DNA of 64,000 nucleotides from Nematostella vectensis. Lineage: Eukaryota > Cnidaria > Anthozoa > Actiniaria > Edwardsiidae. Under the pieces are notes generated by a model. It saw nothing but the letters and a program-made list of their open reading frames with translations, was not told the DNA's origin and ran no database searches. The DNA lies in contig NC_064040.1 of NCBI RefSeq assembly GCF_932526225.1, positions 2,115,501 through 2,179,500 of the forward strand. Reading direction: 5' to 3'. Made by a program: the position numbers and the translations under genes. Below are positions 1 through 10,008 of this stretch, in pieces. Numbering within the stretch: the stretch's first letter is position 1; each line of letters begins with the position of its first letter.

Positions 1-3000
1 ATACTGTAAAAACATGTGAGTAGAAAACAGTCAATAGCCATGGAGTTTTCAGTGTGTTGTACATGTTATACATGTTTTAGGATTTACCTAATTACTTACA
101 GTATTTTTTTATATAGAATTTTTTACTTGTATAATTTAGATGAGTAATACATACTTTTTATAGTATGTTGTAGAACTCGTCTCGTTCCTCCTAAATAACA
201 ATCAAAATTATGTTTGTTATTATCTTCGTGCAAAGGAACCTACAGTAGTTTTTTAATCAGATAATTGTTTTTCCTTCAACACTCCCCTGTTATTTCAACA
301 GCTCTCCCTTGAGTTTGCTTGTCTTAGAAATAGACCTTGTTTGATAAACAAAGACATGTTACCCACTTATTCAATAATAGGTAACAACTGCAATATTGTA
401 CTGTATGAAAAGAGTGCCCCTCCCCCTTCTAATGTTGACATCAGTAAATCTAGCAAGCTCATTTTGCTAGATGTATGATGTATACCAGGCTTGTATCCTC
501 CAGGTCCATTTCCATACTCCGTGAAGACTTCTGAAACCATCTTGGATGCCATTACGGAATTGACCCGGAGACCCGGAGAAAAATTCACGAGGGGGAGGGC
601 CAGTCAACACTCCTCTCCCCAAAGTCAGACGGTTGTTTGGATGGTCTGTTTTTTTTTTTTTTTTTTTCTTATTTTTCCGAAAACTACGCAGGAGTGAGAG
701 GGGTTAAGCACTACGAAAAAAAAAATTGAATAGAAAAAAAAAAAAAAAAAGAAAAAGAAAAAAGGCCATTGGCATAGGATCGAACCCGACCTGAAAAACA
801 AAACGGAAACCATACATACGGATTACCCAATCGGTATGGCAGCACAAGGCTTTTACGGAAGGCTGTAAAGAACCCGAAGGCCCCAAGCACCGATATTTCC
901 GGCGAATATGCTGTACAACACTCTTGCAAGGTGTTCCGACCCGCGCATTAATGGGGAGGGCAATAACCAGGATCCCAGGCCTGTAATACGGTTACGCCAC
1001 GCACAGCTCGCTGAGATAGAGGATGAAAAAAATACAGGTCTATTTGGGCGTCTTGAGTCCCTTGGGGGCTCGCTATGTCGGCGCGTGGCATCGTAACGCA
1101 CGGGCGCATTGTCTTTTATCGTGTACAGGACATCAAACAAGCGAAGAAAGAAAAACGTTTTTTTTTTTGGGAACCGTTTTTTTATATCATGCAAAAAGCG
1201 AAAATAAATAGAAATAAATAAAGTGCGATTTGGCGATTCTGTTTTTCTTTGTAGAGCTTATTAAGCTATTCACCGGCCTAAATATTCATAAAAGAAAATA
1301 AAAAATGCAATGAAGGACGTAAGGGGGAGAGGTTTGTAAAATCGCATAGAATATCGACAAAATCCGCAATACTGTCTACGCTGACTAAGTATAGCTGTAT
1401 TTCACTTTAACCCTTTCACTCCTGGGTACTTTTGAGCAACATTGTAAGAAAAACAGACTGAAAACAGAAACCTCCCCCCCTATTTCAAGTCCAACACTAC
1501 CAGTTAAGCTAAGCTACCGCTGACCCAAGACGGTATGCCTTGAAGTTTCCAACAATGTACTGCGGTGCCTTTTCTTTGTAGCGACGGCACTGCTACAGCC
1601 TGTTGCTTACAACAGTTTTGCTTGTAATTTGCTTAAAAATTACAGCTTTTTCACATCTGGAGAGTGCCTTAGGACATCATGAAGTTTTTTTGGGCATAAT
1701 TAATGCTGTGCTTATGGATGTTTGCACGCTGAGGTTGATTCAATGGGATAATTCCTTGTCTGGGCTTCACCAAGTGAGGAAGGAATTTTCTGGTGAATGG
1801 CCTCATAACTCTCCAATGTGGGCCATCTTTGCTACCCAACCTTATTCAAAAATTGTTTTAAGGCTTATTCTGGGTTCCTTGGACCTGGAAATGTTTTGTT
1901 TGGCTTCGGGGCAAAGAGACTTAAAAAAAAAAAACTGTTATGATTCTGGGGGAGGAGATTGCCCGCCTGTCTGTCAAGGTGTTTCCAAGACTCCCATGAT
2001 GCAGTGCAGGCATGCAAAATAGGCTAACAATGGTGACTCGCTTCTAATGGAGGTTCTAGCATTGATTATTGTGACTGATTGCTGTAAAATGGGACCTGAC
2101 GGAGCGCAATAAAGGTATCCATTGGTGACTTGATCTGTGTTTGCTTGTCTCTATTTGTAGTTCGGAATTTTGTGTCTTTTTTGGTAAGGAATGTTTCTAA
2201 GTTTAAGCATTTTATTACGAATTGGTCAGCAATTAAGGTTGATATTTTGACAAAAGAGTCGATTCTATTACATTGCTAAGATGGGCTTTTGAAGGTCGTC
2301 TATGCCTTGGATGAATCTATGAGTATCCGGGTCTGGTGATGTTTAGTTTGCATTTTTGACGTTTTGGAGTTGGGCCTATATTTTACAGGCGTCTCAGGGT
2401 GTTATGGCAATGAAAGACTTAAAGGGACAGCGTCATGGTACTGCGCATGTCAGTGTTTATTGTAGGCTTTTAATCGCCTACAAATAGTTGAACTTTTTAA
2501 AAGCTGTCAATACCTTGTTAAAATAATATGCAATATTTTATTGAATGCAATATTTTATAGAAACTACGTTTATTGACAGTTTGTGGTCATTTTCTTTGAA
2601 TTTAAGTCCCCCACATGTACCAAAAGCTCATAAGTCAGTATTAGAGTTTACTAAATTTCATTGTGTCAGGGTCAGAGAGCTATTGAAAGCACTTACCATG
2701 GCACTGCCCCTTTGAATAGCTGTAAAAAAAAAAAAAAGGGAAGAGAAAATAGCTGGATGGGGTCTCTGTTGGTTTTGTTTTAGTTTTAGTTTTCTTTTAT
2801 TATAATTTTTTCTGGGGTGGGGGAAGGGGGAATTCAGCTTAAAATTGCCTGTGGTCAATTCAACCAACTAAGCAACTAGTACAAAAGATGTTGGTTTTGC
2901 AGTCTTTTATTCAATACTTTCAAGGTTATCATGCAATTCTGTAGTTTGACTGGAAATATATACTTTTTTTCTATTCATTTACAGTTCTATATGTACAGTG

Positions 3001-3339
3001 TGACCATAGTCATGATTACAATTATTTATAATAATTTTTACCCACTAACAGAAACCAACTTGACTGCAAAAAACTCACTGTAAAGCATAAGATATTAGGC
3101 ATTTCTTTCATGTGGCTGTGAGGTTGACCTGTCAACATCTACAGGGGCCACACTCAACTCGGAATCATAGGGGTCCATAAAAGCAAGGTGTCGCAGAACC
3201 TTTTCCTGCCTTCCTTACTCTCCTTCACCAGGAACACCTGTGCAGCCGACACCCTTAGGTGGATGGGGTGCACAGGTGCTTTGGGTGTGGCCCTGAAGAT
3301 GGCACAGTGACCACAAGATGTACCAGAATGAAATTGTAT
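1..3339. repeat. Array unit 1 (3339 bp)
   Basis: The window opens inside the array at this phase. Distinguishing variants are ATATAG near 112, a T19 run at 649-667, GTGTTCC instead of GTATTCC near 931, GAGGGCAATAA at 956 and an A12 run after GAGACTT near 1923. It shares ATATAG and the GTTTTAAGG form (near 1855) with unit 3. Confidence 0.97.
2423..2711. mobile_element. 289-bp TTAA MITE, unit 1 copy
   Basis: TTAA at 2419-2422 on the left and decayed TTGA at 2712-2715 on the right. The ends are AGGGACAGCGTCATGGTA and, inverted, AGGGGCAGTGCCATGGTA. Confidence 0.7.
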
Positions 3340-4040
3340 ATACTGTAAAAACATGTGAGTAGAAAACAGTCAATAGCCATGGAGTTTTCAGTGTGTTGTA
3401 CATGTTATACATGTTTTAGGATTTACCTAATTACTTACAGTATTTTTTTAAATAGAATTTTTTACTTGTATAATTTAGATGAGTAATACATACTTTTTAT
3501 AGTATGTTGTAGAACTCGTCTCGTTCCTCCTAAATAACAATCAAAATTATGTTTGTTATTATCTTCGTGCAAAGGAACCTACAGTAGTTTTTTAATCAGA
3601 TAATTGTTTTTCCTTCAACACTCCCCTGTTATTTCAACAGCTCTCCCTTGAGTTTGCTTGTCTTAGAAATAGACCTTGTTTGATAAACAAAGACATGTTA
3701 CCCACTTATTCAATAATAGGTAACAACTGCAATATTGTACTGTATGAAAAGAGTGCCCCTCCCCCTTCTAATGTTGACATCAGTAAATCTAGCAAGCTCA
3801 TTTTGCTAGATGTATGATGTATACCAGGCTTGTATCCTCCAGGTCCATTTCCATACTCCGTGAAGACTTCTGAAACCATCTTGGATGCCATTACGGAATT
3901 GACCCGGAGACCCGGAGAAAAATTCACGAGGGGGAGGGCCAGTCAACACTCCTCTCCCCAAAGTCAGACGGTTGTTTGGATGGTCTGTTTTTTTTTTTTT
4001 TTTTCTTATTTTTCCGAAAACTACGCAGGAGTGAGAGGGG
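3340..4040. other. AT-rich left part of the unit, no gene seen (reference unit 2)
   Basis: About 650 bp of AT-rich DNA up to a T17 run at 3988-4004, then the repeat end described separately. Short frames on both strands here fall below 80 codons or run through the T-tract, and look like nothing known. A tandem of GACCCGGA (two copies, 3901-3916) is the only local micro-repeat. Confidence 0.6.
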
Positions 4041-4093
4041 TTAAGCACTACGAAAAAAAAAATTGAATAGAAAAAAAAAAAAAAAAGAAAAAG

Positions 4094-4099
4094 AAAAAA
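4094..4099 (-). terminator. T6 run, possible RNA polymerase III terminator
   Basis: The A6 on the plus strand is T6 on the minus strand, one base after the tRNA-like 3' end. It is followed by further T-runs (T5, then T16-17). Runs of four or more T terminate Pol III. Unit 6 has lost the run (AGAGAAAAGG). Confidence 0.35.
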
Positions 4100-4100
4100 G

Positions 4101-4176
4101 GCCATTGGCATAGGATCGAACCCGACCTGAAAAACAAAACGGAAACCATACATACGGATTACCCAATCGGTATGGC
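4101..4176 (-). tRNA. Degenerate tRNA-like sequence or tRNA-derived SINE head with Pol III box B
   Basis: Read on the minus strand, this 76-nt stretch starts GCCAT and ends ATGGC, a perfect 5-bp acceptor-like pairing. GATT/AATC around GGGT could be a 4-bp D stem. GTTCGATCC (4113-4121) fits the box B consensus GWTCRANNC exactly and sits 12 nt from the 3' end, as in a tRNA. An A-box-like TACCGATTGG lies at 4163-4172 but fits poorly. The anticodon arm does not fold canonically, so no anticodon can be assigned. A T6 run follows immediately. It repeats once per unit with no differences I noticed inside the 76 nt in units 1-18. It is probably a tRNA-derived relic rather than a working tRNA gene. 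Confidence 0.3.
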
Positions 4177-4185
4177 AGCACAAGG

Positions 4186-4500
4186 CTTTTACGGAAGGCT
4201 GTAAAGAACCCGAAGGCCCCAAGCACCGATATTTCCGGCGAATATGCTGTACAACACTCTTGCAAGGTATTCCGACCCGCGCATTAATGGGGAGGGCAAT
4301 AACCAGGATCCCAGGCCTGTAATACGGTTACGCCACGCACAGCTCGCTGAGATAGAGGATGAAAAAAATACAGGTCTATTTGGGCGTCTTGAGTCCCTTG
4401 GGGGCTCGCTATGTCGGCGCGTGGCATCGTAACGCACGGGCGCATTGTCTTTTATCGTGTACAGGACATCAAACAAGCGAAGAAAGAAAAACGTTTTTTT
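4186..4500 (-). ncRNA. CpG-rich core, candidate minus-strand non-coding transcript
   Basis: About 24 CpG occur in roughly 315 bp at close to 50% G+C, at or above expectation. Neighbouring parts of the unit are AT-rich and CpG-poor. On the minus strand a TATAAAAAAA box lies just upstream (4513-4522), which would place a start near 4485-4490. The path then crosses this core, the tRNA-like sequence and the T6 run, giving an RNA of about 390 nt. I compared it mentally with U1-U6, 5S, 7SK, 7SL, RNase P and MRP RNAs and saw no match. The 113-codon minus-strand frame here (4189-4530) is not convincing as a gene: its ATG lies upstream of the TATA-like box and the unit-to-unit changes I checked alter amino acids. 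Confidence 0.2.
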
Positions 4501-4512
4501 TTTTGGGAACCG

Positions 4513-4522
4513 TTTTTTTATA
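4513..4522 (-). promoter_or_regulatory. TATA-like box on the minus strand
   Basis: Minus-strand TATAAAAAAA precedes the CpG-rich core. It is a good TATA match, but such strings are common in AT-rich DNA. Only the position in front of the core makes it worth noting. Confidence 0.25.
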
Positions 4523-4575
4523 TCATGCAAAAAGCGAAAATAAATAGAAATAAATAAAGTGCGATTTGGCGATTC

Positions 4576-4590
4576 TGTTTTTCTTTGTAG
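4576..4590 (+). other. Splice acceptor-like polypyrimidine-AG site
   Basis: TGTTTTTCTTTGTAG is a strong acceptor-like string. Similar sites end at 4917 (CCTTTTCTTTGTAG) and 5494 (GTCTCTATTTGTAG). A donor-like TTG|GTAAGG follows at 5518. No transcript evidence is available. Confidence 0.2.
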
Positions 4591-4917
4591 AGCTTATTAA
4601 GCTATTCACCGGCCTAAATATTCATAAAAGAAAATAAAAAATGCAATGAAGGACGTAAGGGGGAGAGGTTTGTAAAATCGCATAGAATATCGACAAAATC
4701 CGCAATACTGTCTACGCTGACTAAGTATAGCTGTATTTCACTTTAACCCTTTCACTCCTGGGTACTTTTGAGCAACATTGTAAGAAAAACAGACTGAAAA
4801 CAGAAACCTCCCCCCCTATTTCAAGTCCAACACTACCAGTTAAGCTAAGCTACCGCTGACCCAAGACGGTATGCCTTGAAGTTTCCAACAATGTACTGCG
4901 GTGCCTTTTCTTTGTAG

Positions 4918-5277
4918 CGACGGCACTGCTACAGCCTGTTGCTTACAACAGTTTTGCTTGTAATTTGCTTAAAAATTACAGCTTTTTCACATCTGGAGAG
5001 TGCCTTAGGACATCATGAAGTTTTTTTGGGCATAATTAATGCTGTGCTTATGGATGTTTGCACGCTGAGGTTGATTCAATGGGATAATTCCTTGTCTGGG
5101 CTTCACCAAGTGAGGAAGGAATTTTCTGGTGAATGGCCTCATAACTCTCCAATGTGGGCCATCTTTGCTACCCAACCTTATTCAAAAATTGTTTTCAGGC
5201 TTATTCTGGGTTCCTTGGACCTGGAAATGTTTTGTTTGGCTTCGGGGCAAAGAGACTTAAAAAAAAAACTGTTATGA
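4918..5277 (+). other. Open frame directly after an acceptor-like site; possible terminal exon, unknown product
   Basis: The frame opens at the base after the AG of the 4917 acceptor-like site and runs about 119 codons to a stop at 5275-5277. There is no ATG at its head; the first recognized start is a TTG at 4939. I recognize no domain. The 3' end runs through an A-tract whose length varies between units (A9 to A12), so the last residues change frame: ends of 112, 131 and 138-139 codons (from the TTG) occur in different units. Nearly the whole frame is deleted in unit 19. This argues against a maintained protein. Confidence 0.15.
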
Positions 5278-5441
5278 TTCTGGGGGAGGAGATTGCCCGC
5301 CTGTCTGTCAAGGTGTTTCCAAGACTCCCATGATGCAGTGCAGGCATGCAAAATAGGCTAACAATGGTGACTCGCTTCTAATGGAGGTTCTAGCATTGAT
5401 TATTGTGACTGATTGCTGTAAAATGGGACCTGACGGAGCGC

Positions 5442-5447
5442 AATAAA
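5442..5447 (+). promoter_or_regulatory. AATAAA polyadenylation signal with GT-rich downstream stretch
   Basis: AATAAA is followed 12-45 bp later by TTGGTGACTTGATCTGTGTT and TGCTTGTCTC, a layout usual for a plus-strand mRNA 3' end. It is kept in diverged unit 19 (61861-61866). It lies about 165 bp after the stop of the open frame above. Confidence 0.35.
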
Positions 5448-5756
5448 GGTATCCATTGGTGACTTGATCTGTGTTTGCTTGTCTCTATTTGTAGTTCGGA
5501 ATTTTGTGTCTTTTTTGGTAAGGAATGTTTCTAAGTTTAAGCATTTTATTACGAATTGGTCAGCAATTAAGGTTGATATTTTGACAAAAGAGTCGATTCT
5601 ATTACATTGCTAAGATGGGCTTTTGAAGGTCGTCTATGCCTTGGATGAATCTATGAGTATCCGGGTCTGGTGATGTTTAGTTTGCATTTTTGACGTTTTG
5701 GAGTTGGGCCTATATTTTACAGGCGTCTCAGGGTGTTATGGCAATGAAAGGCTTAA

Positions 5757-6045
5757 AGGGACAGCGTCATGGTACTGCGCATGTCAGTGTTTATTGTAGG
5801 CTTTTAATCGCCTACAAATAGTTGAACTTTTTAAAAGCTGTCAATACCTTGTTAAAATAATATGCAATATTTTATTGAATGCAATATTTTATAGAAACTA
5901 CGTTTATTGACAGTTTGTGGTCATTTTCTTTGAATTTAAGTCCCCCACATGTACCAAAAGCTCATAAGTCAGTATTAGAGTTTACTAAATTTCATTGTGT
6001 CAGGGTCAGAGAGCTATTGAAAGCACTTACCATGGCACTGCCCCT
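5757..6045. mobile_element. 289-bp TTAA MITE, unit 2 copy (reference)
   Basis: The terminal inverted repeats AGGGACAGCGTCATGGTA and AGGGGCAGTGCCATGGTA agree at 15 of 18 positions. They are flanked by TTAA (5753-5756) and TTGA (6046-6049). Inside are a perfect 8-bp hairpin TTGTAGGC/GCCTACAA (5794-5817), a 9-bp inverted pair CTGTCAATA/TATTGACAG (5838-5846, 5905-5913) and a 14-bp direct repeat ATGCAATATTTTAT (5862-5875, 5879-5892). There is no coding capacity. TTAA targets occur in piggyBac and Kolobok; AGGG ends, rather than CCC, favour a Kolobok-type source, but this is inference. Confidence 0.7.
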
Positions 6046-6139
6046 TTGAATAGCTGTAAAAAAAAAAAAAGGGAAGAGAAAATAGCTGGATGGGGTCTCT
6101 GTTGGTTTTGTTTTAGTTTTAGTTTTCTTTTATTATAAT

Positions 6140-6163
6140 TTTTTCTGGGGTGGGGGAAGGGGG
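6140..6163 (+). other. G-rich tract after a T-rich stretch
   Basis: GGGG, GGGGG and GGGGG runs (6147-6163) follow a T-rich stretch. Three runs only, so a four-run quadruplex would need a distant partner such as GGGG near 6094. In unit 19 the tract is longer (62564-62580: G4-T-G6-T-G5). Confidence 0.5.
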
Positions 6164-6427
6164 AATTCAGCTTAAAATTGCCTGTGGTCAATTCAACCAA
6201 CTAAGCAACTAGTACAAAAGATGTTGGTTTTGCAGTCTTTTATTCAATACTTTCAAGGTTATCATGCAATTCTGTAGTTTGACTGGAAATATATACTTTT
6301 TTTCTATTCATTTACAGTTCTATATGTACAGTGTGACCATAGTCATGATTACAATTATTTATAATAATTTTTACCCACTAACAGAAACCAACTTGACTGC
6401 AAAAAACTCACTGTAAAGCATAAGATA

Positions 6428-6547
6428 TTAGGCATTTCTTTCATGTGGCTGTGAGGTTGACCTGTCAACATCTACAGGGGCCACACTCAACTCGGAATCA
6501 TAGGGGTCCATAAAAGCAAGGTGTCGCAGAACCTTTTCCTGCCTTCC
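6428..6547 (-). other. Short minus-strand open frame resembling a protein C-terminus
   Basis: A 39-codon frame between stops with balanced composition (contains RHLAFMDPYDSELSVAP) ends in TAA at 6428-6430. It lies in the more GC-rich tail of the unit. I do not recognize it. The two differences I see between array units and unit 19 in this frame are both amino-acid changes (A to G, Q to K), so there is no sign of selection. It may be a relic of a TE-encoded exon. Confidence 0.15.
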
Positions 6548-6672
6548 TTACTCTCCTTCACCAGGAACACCTGTGCAGCCGACACCCTTAGGTGGATGGG
6601 GTGCACAGGTGCTTTGGGTGTGGCCCTGAAGATGGCACAGTGACCACAAGATGTACCAGAATGAAATTGTAT

Positions 6673-9600
6673 ATACTGTAAAAACATGTGAGTAGAAAAC
6701 AGTCAATAGCCATGGAGTTTTCAGTGTGTTGTACATGTTATACATGTTTTAGGATTTACCTAATTACTTACAGTATTTTTTTATATAGAATTTTTTACTT
6801 GTATAATTTAGATGAGTAATACATACTTTTTATAGTATGTTGTAGAACTCGTCTCGTTCCTCCTAAATAACAATCAAAATTATGTTTGTTATTATCTTCG
6901 TGCAAAGGAACCTACAGTAGTTTTTTAATCAGATAATTGTTTTTCCTTCAACACTCCCCTGTTATTTCAACAGCTCTCCCTTGAGTTTGCTTGTCTTAGA
7001 AATAGACCTTGTTTGATAAACAAAGACATGTTACCCACTTATTCAATAATAGGTAACAACTGCAATATTGTACTGTATGAAAAGAGTGCCCCTCCCCCTT
7101 CTAATGTTGACATCAGTAAATCTAGCAAGCTCATTTTGCTAGATGTATGATGTATACCAGGCTTGTATCCTCCAGGTCCATTTCCATACTCCGTGAAGAC
7201 TTCTGAAACCATCTTGGATGCCATTACGGAATTGACCCGGAGACCCGGAGAAAAATTCACGAGGGGGAGGGCCAGTCAACACTCCTCTCCCCAAAGTCAG
7301 ACGGTTGTTTGGATGGTCTGTTTTTTTTTTTTTTTTTCTTATTTTTCCGAAAACTACGCAGGAGTGAGAGGGGTTAAGCACTACGAAAAAAAAAATTGAA
7401 TAGAAAAAAAAAAAAAAAAAGAAAAAGAAAAAAGGCCATTGGCATAGGATCGAACCCGACCTGAAAAACAAAACGGAAACCATACATACGGATTACCCAA
7501 TCGGTATGGCAGCACAAGGCTTTTACGGAAGGCTGTAAAGAACCCGAAGGCCCCAAGCACCGATATTTCCGGCGAATATGCTGTACAACACTCTTGCAAG
7601 GTATTCCGACCCGCGCATTAATGGGGAGGACAATAACCAGGATCCCAGGCCTGTAATACGGTTACGCCACGCACAGCTCGCTGAGATAGAGGATGAAAAA
7701 AATACAGGTCTATTTGGGCGTCTTGAGTCCCTTGGGGGCTCGCTATGTCGGCGCGTGGCATCGTAACGCACGGGCGCATTGTCTTTTATCGTGTACAGGA
7801 CATCAAACAAGCGAAGAAAGAAAAACGTTTTTTTTTTTGGGAACCGTTTTTTTATATCATGCAAAAAGCGAAAATAAATAGAAATAAATAAAGTGCGATT
7901 TGGCGATTCTGTTTTTCTTTGTAGAGCTTATTAAGCTATTCACCGGCCTAAATATTCATAAAAGAAAATAAAAAATGCAATGAAGGACGTAAGGGGGAGA
8001 GGTTTGTAAAATCGCATAGAATATCGACAAAATCCGCAATACTGTCTACGCTGACTAAGTATAGCTGTATTTCACTTTAACCCTTTCACTCCTGGGTACT
8101 TTTGAGCAACATTGTAAGAAAAACAGACTGAAAACAGAAACCTCCCCCCCTATTTCAAGTCCAACACTACCAGTTAAGCTAAGCTACCGCTGACCCAAGA
8201 CGGTATGCCTTGAAGTTTCCAACAATGTACTGCGGTGCCTTTTCTTTGTAGCGACGGCACTGCTACAGCCTGTTGCTTACAACAGTTTTGCTTGTAATTT
8301 GCTTAAAAATTACAGCTTTTTCACATCTGGAGAGTGCCTTAGGACATCATGAAGTTTTTTTGGGCATAATTAATGCTGTGCTTATGGATGTTTGCACGCT
8401 GAGGTTGATTCAATGGGATAATTCCTTGTCTGGGCTTCACCAAGTGAGGAAGGAATTTTCTGGTGAATGGCCTCATAACTCTCCAATGTGGGCCATCTTT
8501 GCTACCCAACCTTATTCAAAAATTGTTTTAAGGCTTATTCTGGGTTCCTTGGACCTGGAAATGTTTTGTTTGGCTTCGGGGCAAAGAGACTTAAAAAAAA
8601 AAACTGTTATGATTCTGGGGGAGGAGATTGCCCGCCTGTCTGTCAAGGTGTTTCCAAGACTCCCATGATGCAGTGCAGGCATGCAAAATAGGCTAACAAT
8701 GGTGACTCGCTTCTAATGGAGGTTCTAGCATTGATTATTGTGACTGATTGCTGTAAAATGGGACCTGACGGAGCGCAATAAAGGTATCCATTGGTGACTT
8801 GATCTGTGTTTGCTTGTCTCTATTTGTAGTTCGGAATTTTGTGTCTTTTTTGGTAAGGAATGTTTCTAAGTTTAAGCATTTTATTACGAATTGGTCAGCA
8901 ATTAAGGTTGATATTTTGACAAAAGAGTCGATTCTATTACATTGCTAAGATGGGCTTTTGAAGGTCGTCTATGCCTTGGATGAATCTATGAGTATCCGGG
9001 TCTGGTGATGTTTAGTTTGCATTTTTGACGTTTTGGAGTTGGGCCTATATTTTACAGGCGTCTCAGGGTGTTATGGCAATGAAAGACTTAAAGGGACAGC
9101 GTCATGGTACTGCGCATGTCAGTGTTTATTGTAGGCTTTTAATCGCCTACAAATAGTTGAACTTTTTAAAAGCTGTCAATACCTTGTTAAAATAATATGC
9201 AATATTTTATTGAATGCAATATTTTATAGAAACTACGTTTATTGACAGTTTGTGGTCATTTTCTTTGAATTTAAGTCCCCCACATGTACCAAAAGCTCAT
9301 AAGTCAGTATTAGAGTTTACTAAATTTCATTGTGTCAGGGTCAGAGAGCTATTGAAAGCACTTACCATGGCACTGCCCCTTTGAATAGCTGTAAAAAAAA
9401 AAAAAAGGTAAGAGAAAATAGCTGGATGGGGTCTCTGTTGGTTTTGTTTTAGTTTTAGTTTTCTTTTATTATAATTTTTTCTGGGGTGGGGGAAGGGGGA
9501 ATTCAGCTTAAAATTGCCTGTGGTCAATTCAACCAACTAAGCAACTAGTACAAAAGATGTTGGTTTTGCAGTCTTTTATTCAATACTTTCAAGGTTATCA

Positions 9601-10008
9601 TGCAATTCTGTAGTTTGACTGGAAATATATACTTTTTTTCTATTCATTTACAGTTCTATATGTACAGTGTGACCATAGTCATGATTACAATTATTTATAA
9701 TAATTTTTACCCACTAACAGAAACCAACTTGACTGCAAAAAACTCACTGTAAAGCATAAGATATTAGGCATTTCTTTCATGTGGCTGTGAGGTTGACCTG
9801 TCAACATCTACAGGGGCCACACTCAACTCGGAATCATAGGGGTCCATAAAAGCAAGGTGTCGCAGAACCTTTTCCTGCCTTCCTTACTCTCCTTCACCAG
9901 GAACACCTGTGCAGCCGACACCCTTAGGTGGATGGGGTGCACAGGTGCTTTGGGTGTGGCCCTGAAGATGGCACAGTGACCACAAGATGTACCAGAATGA
10001 AATTGTAT
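6673..10008. repeat. Array unit 3 (3336 bp)
   Basis: Shares ATATAG and GTTTTAAGG with unit 1. It carries GAGGACAATAA and an A11 run, and a private AAGGTAAGAG near 9407 where other units read AAGGGAAGAG. Confidence 0.97.
9092..9380. mobile_element. 289-bp TTAA MITE, unit 3 copy
   Basis: TTAA left, TTGA right. Same termini as the reference copy. Confidence 0.7.

Larger units (their letters stand above)
4041..4746. other. 0.7-kb linker between the TTAA repeat ends
   Basis: This segment lies outside the TTAA-bounded interval on both sides, from GGGGTTAA at 4037-4044 to TTAACCC at 4743-4749. It carries A-tracts (A9-10 and A16-17), the tRNA-like sequence, the CpG-rich core and an acceptor-like site. 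Unequal exchange between two copies of the element flanking it would give exactly this element-plus-linker period. That origin is inference. Confidence 0.5.
3340..6672. repeat. Array unit 2 (3333 bp), used as reference unit
   Basis: Sub-features are annotated in detail in this copy; every array unit has the same order. Variants: AAATAG near 3451, T17 at 3988-4004, GAGGGCAATAA, GTTTTCAGG, an A10 run, and AAAGGCTTAAAG near 5748, shared only with unit 4. Confidence 0.97.
4743..7377. mobile_element. Candidate 2.6-kb TTAA-bounded non-autonomous element (piggyBac-like ends)
   Basis: The left end reads TTAACCCTTTCACTCCTG and continues GGGTACTTTT. The right end, read on the minus strand from 7377, is TTAACCCCTCTCACTCCTG followed by CGTAGTTTT. 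With one gap about 24 of 28 positions agree, so the two ends are inverted repeats that each include TTAA. TTAA targets and CCC-type ends are typical of the piggyBac superfamily. No transposase is visible inside. The interval spans the phase boundary between units 2 and 3 and recurs once per unit (for example 1407-4044). Alternatively the two ends could be separate short repeats of one family in opposite orientation. Confidence 0.45.

Noticed and set aside
3221-3310. CxxC-like stretch on the plus strand (CFGCGPEDG) suggesting a zinc knuckle
   Set aside because: The frame is short, closed by a stop just upstream, and lacks the spacing of a known zinc-binding motif.
3806-4222. Frames of 114-154 codons across the T/A tracts
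   Set aside because: They exist only because homopolymer length happens to keep a frame open. Poly-Phe or poly-Lys stretches and different lengths in each unit show they are not genes.
4189-4530. 113-codon ATG-started frame on the minus strand, present in nearly every unit
   Set aside because: The changes I checked between units in this frame (P/S, Y/H, M/I, D/N, P/S twice) all alter the amino acid and none is silent. Unit 14 loses the start region through homopolymer indels, the ATG lies upstream of the TATA-like box, and no domain is recognizable.
6021-6045. Apparent U1-like CTTACCATGGCACTGCCCC string
   Set aside because: It is the right terminal inverted repeat of the MITE, matched at the other end, not the U1 5' end.
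6487-6687. 66-codon minus-strand frame repeated in each unit
   Set aside because: A one-base deletion in unit 19 shifts and merges it with the overlapping 65-codon frame, and neither resembles a known protein.
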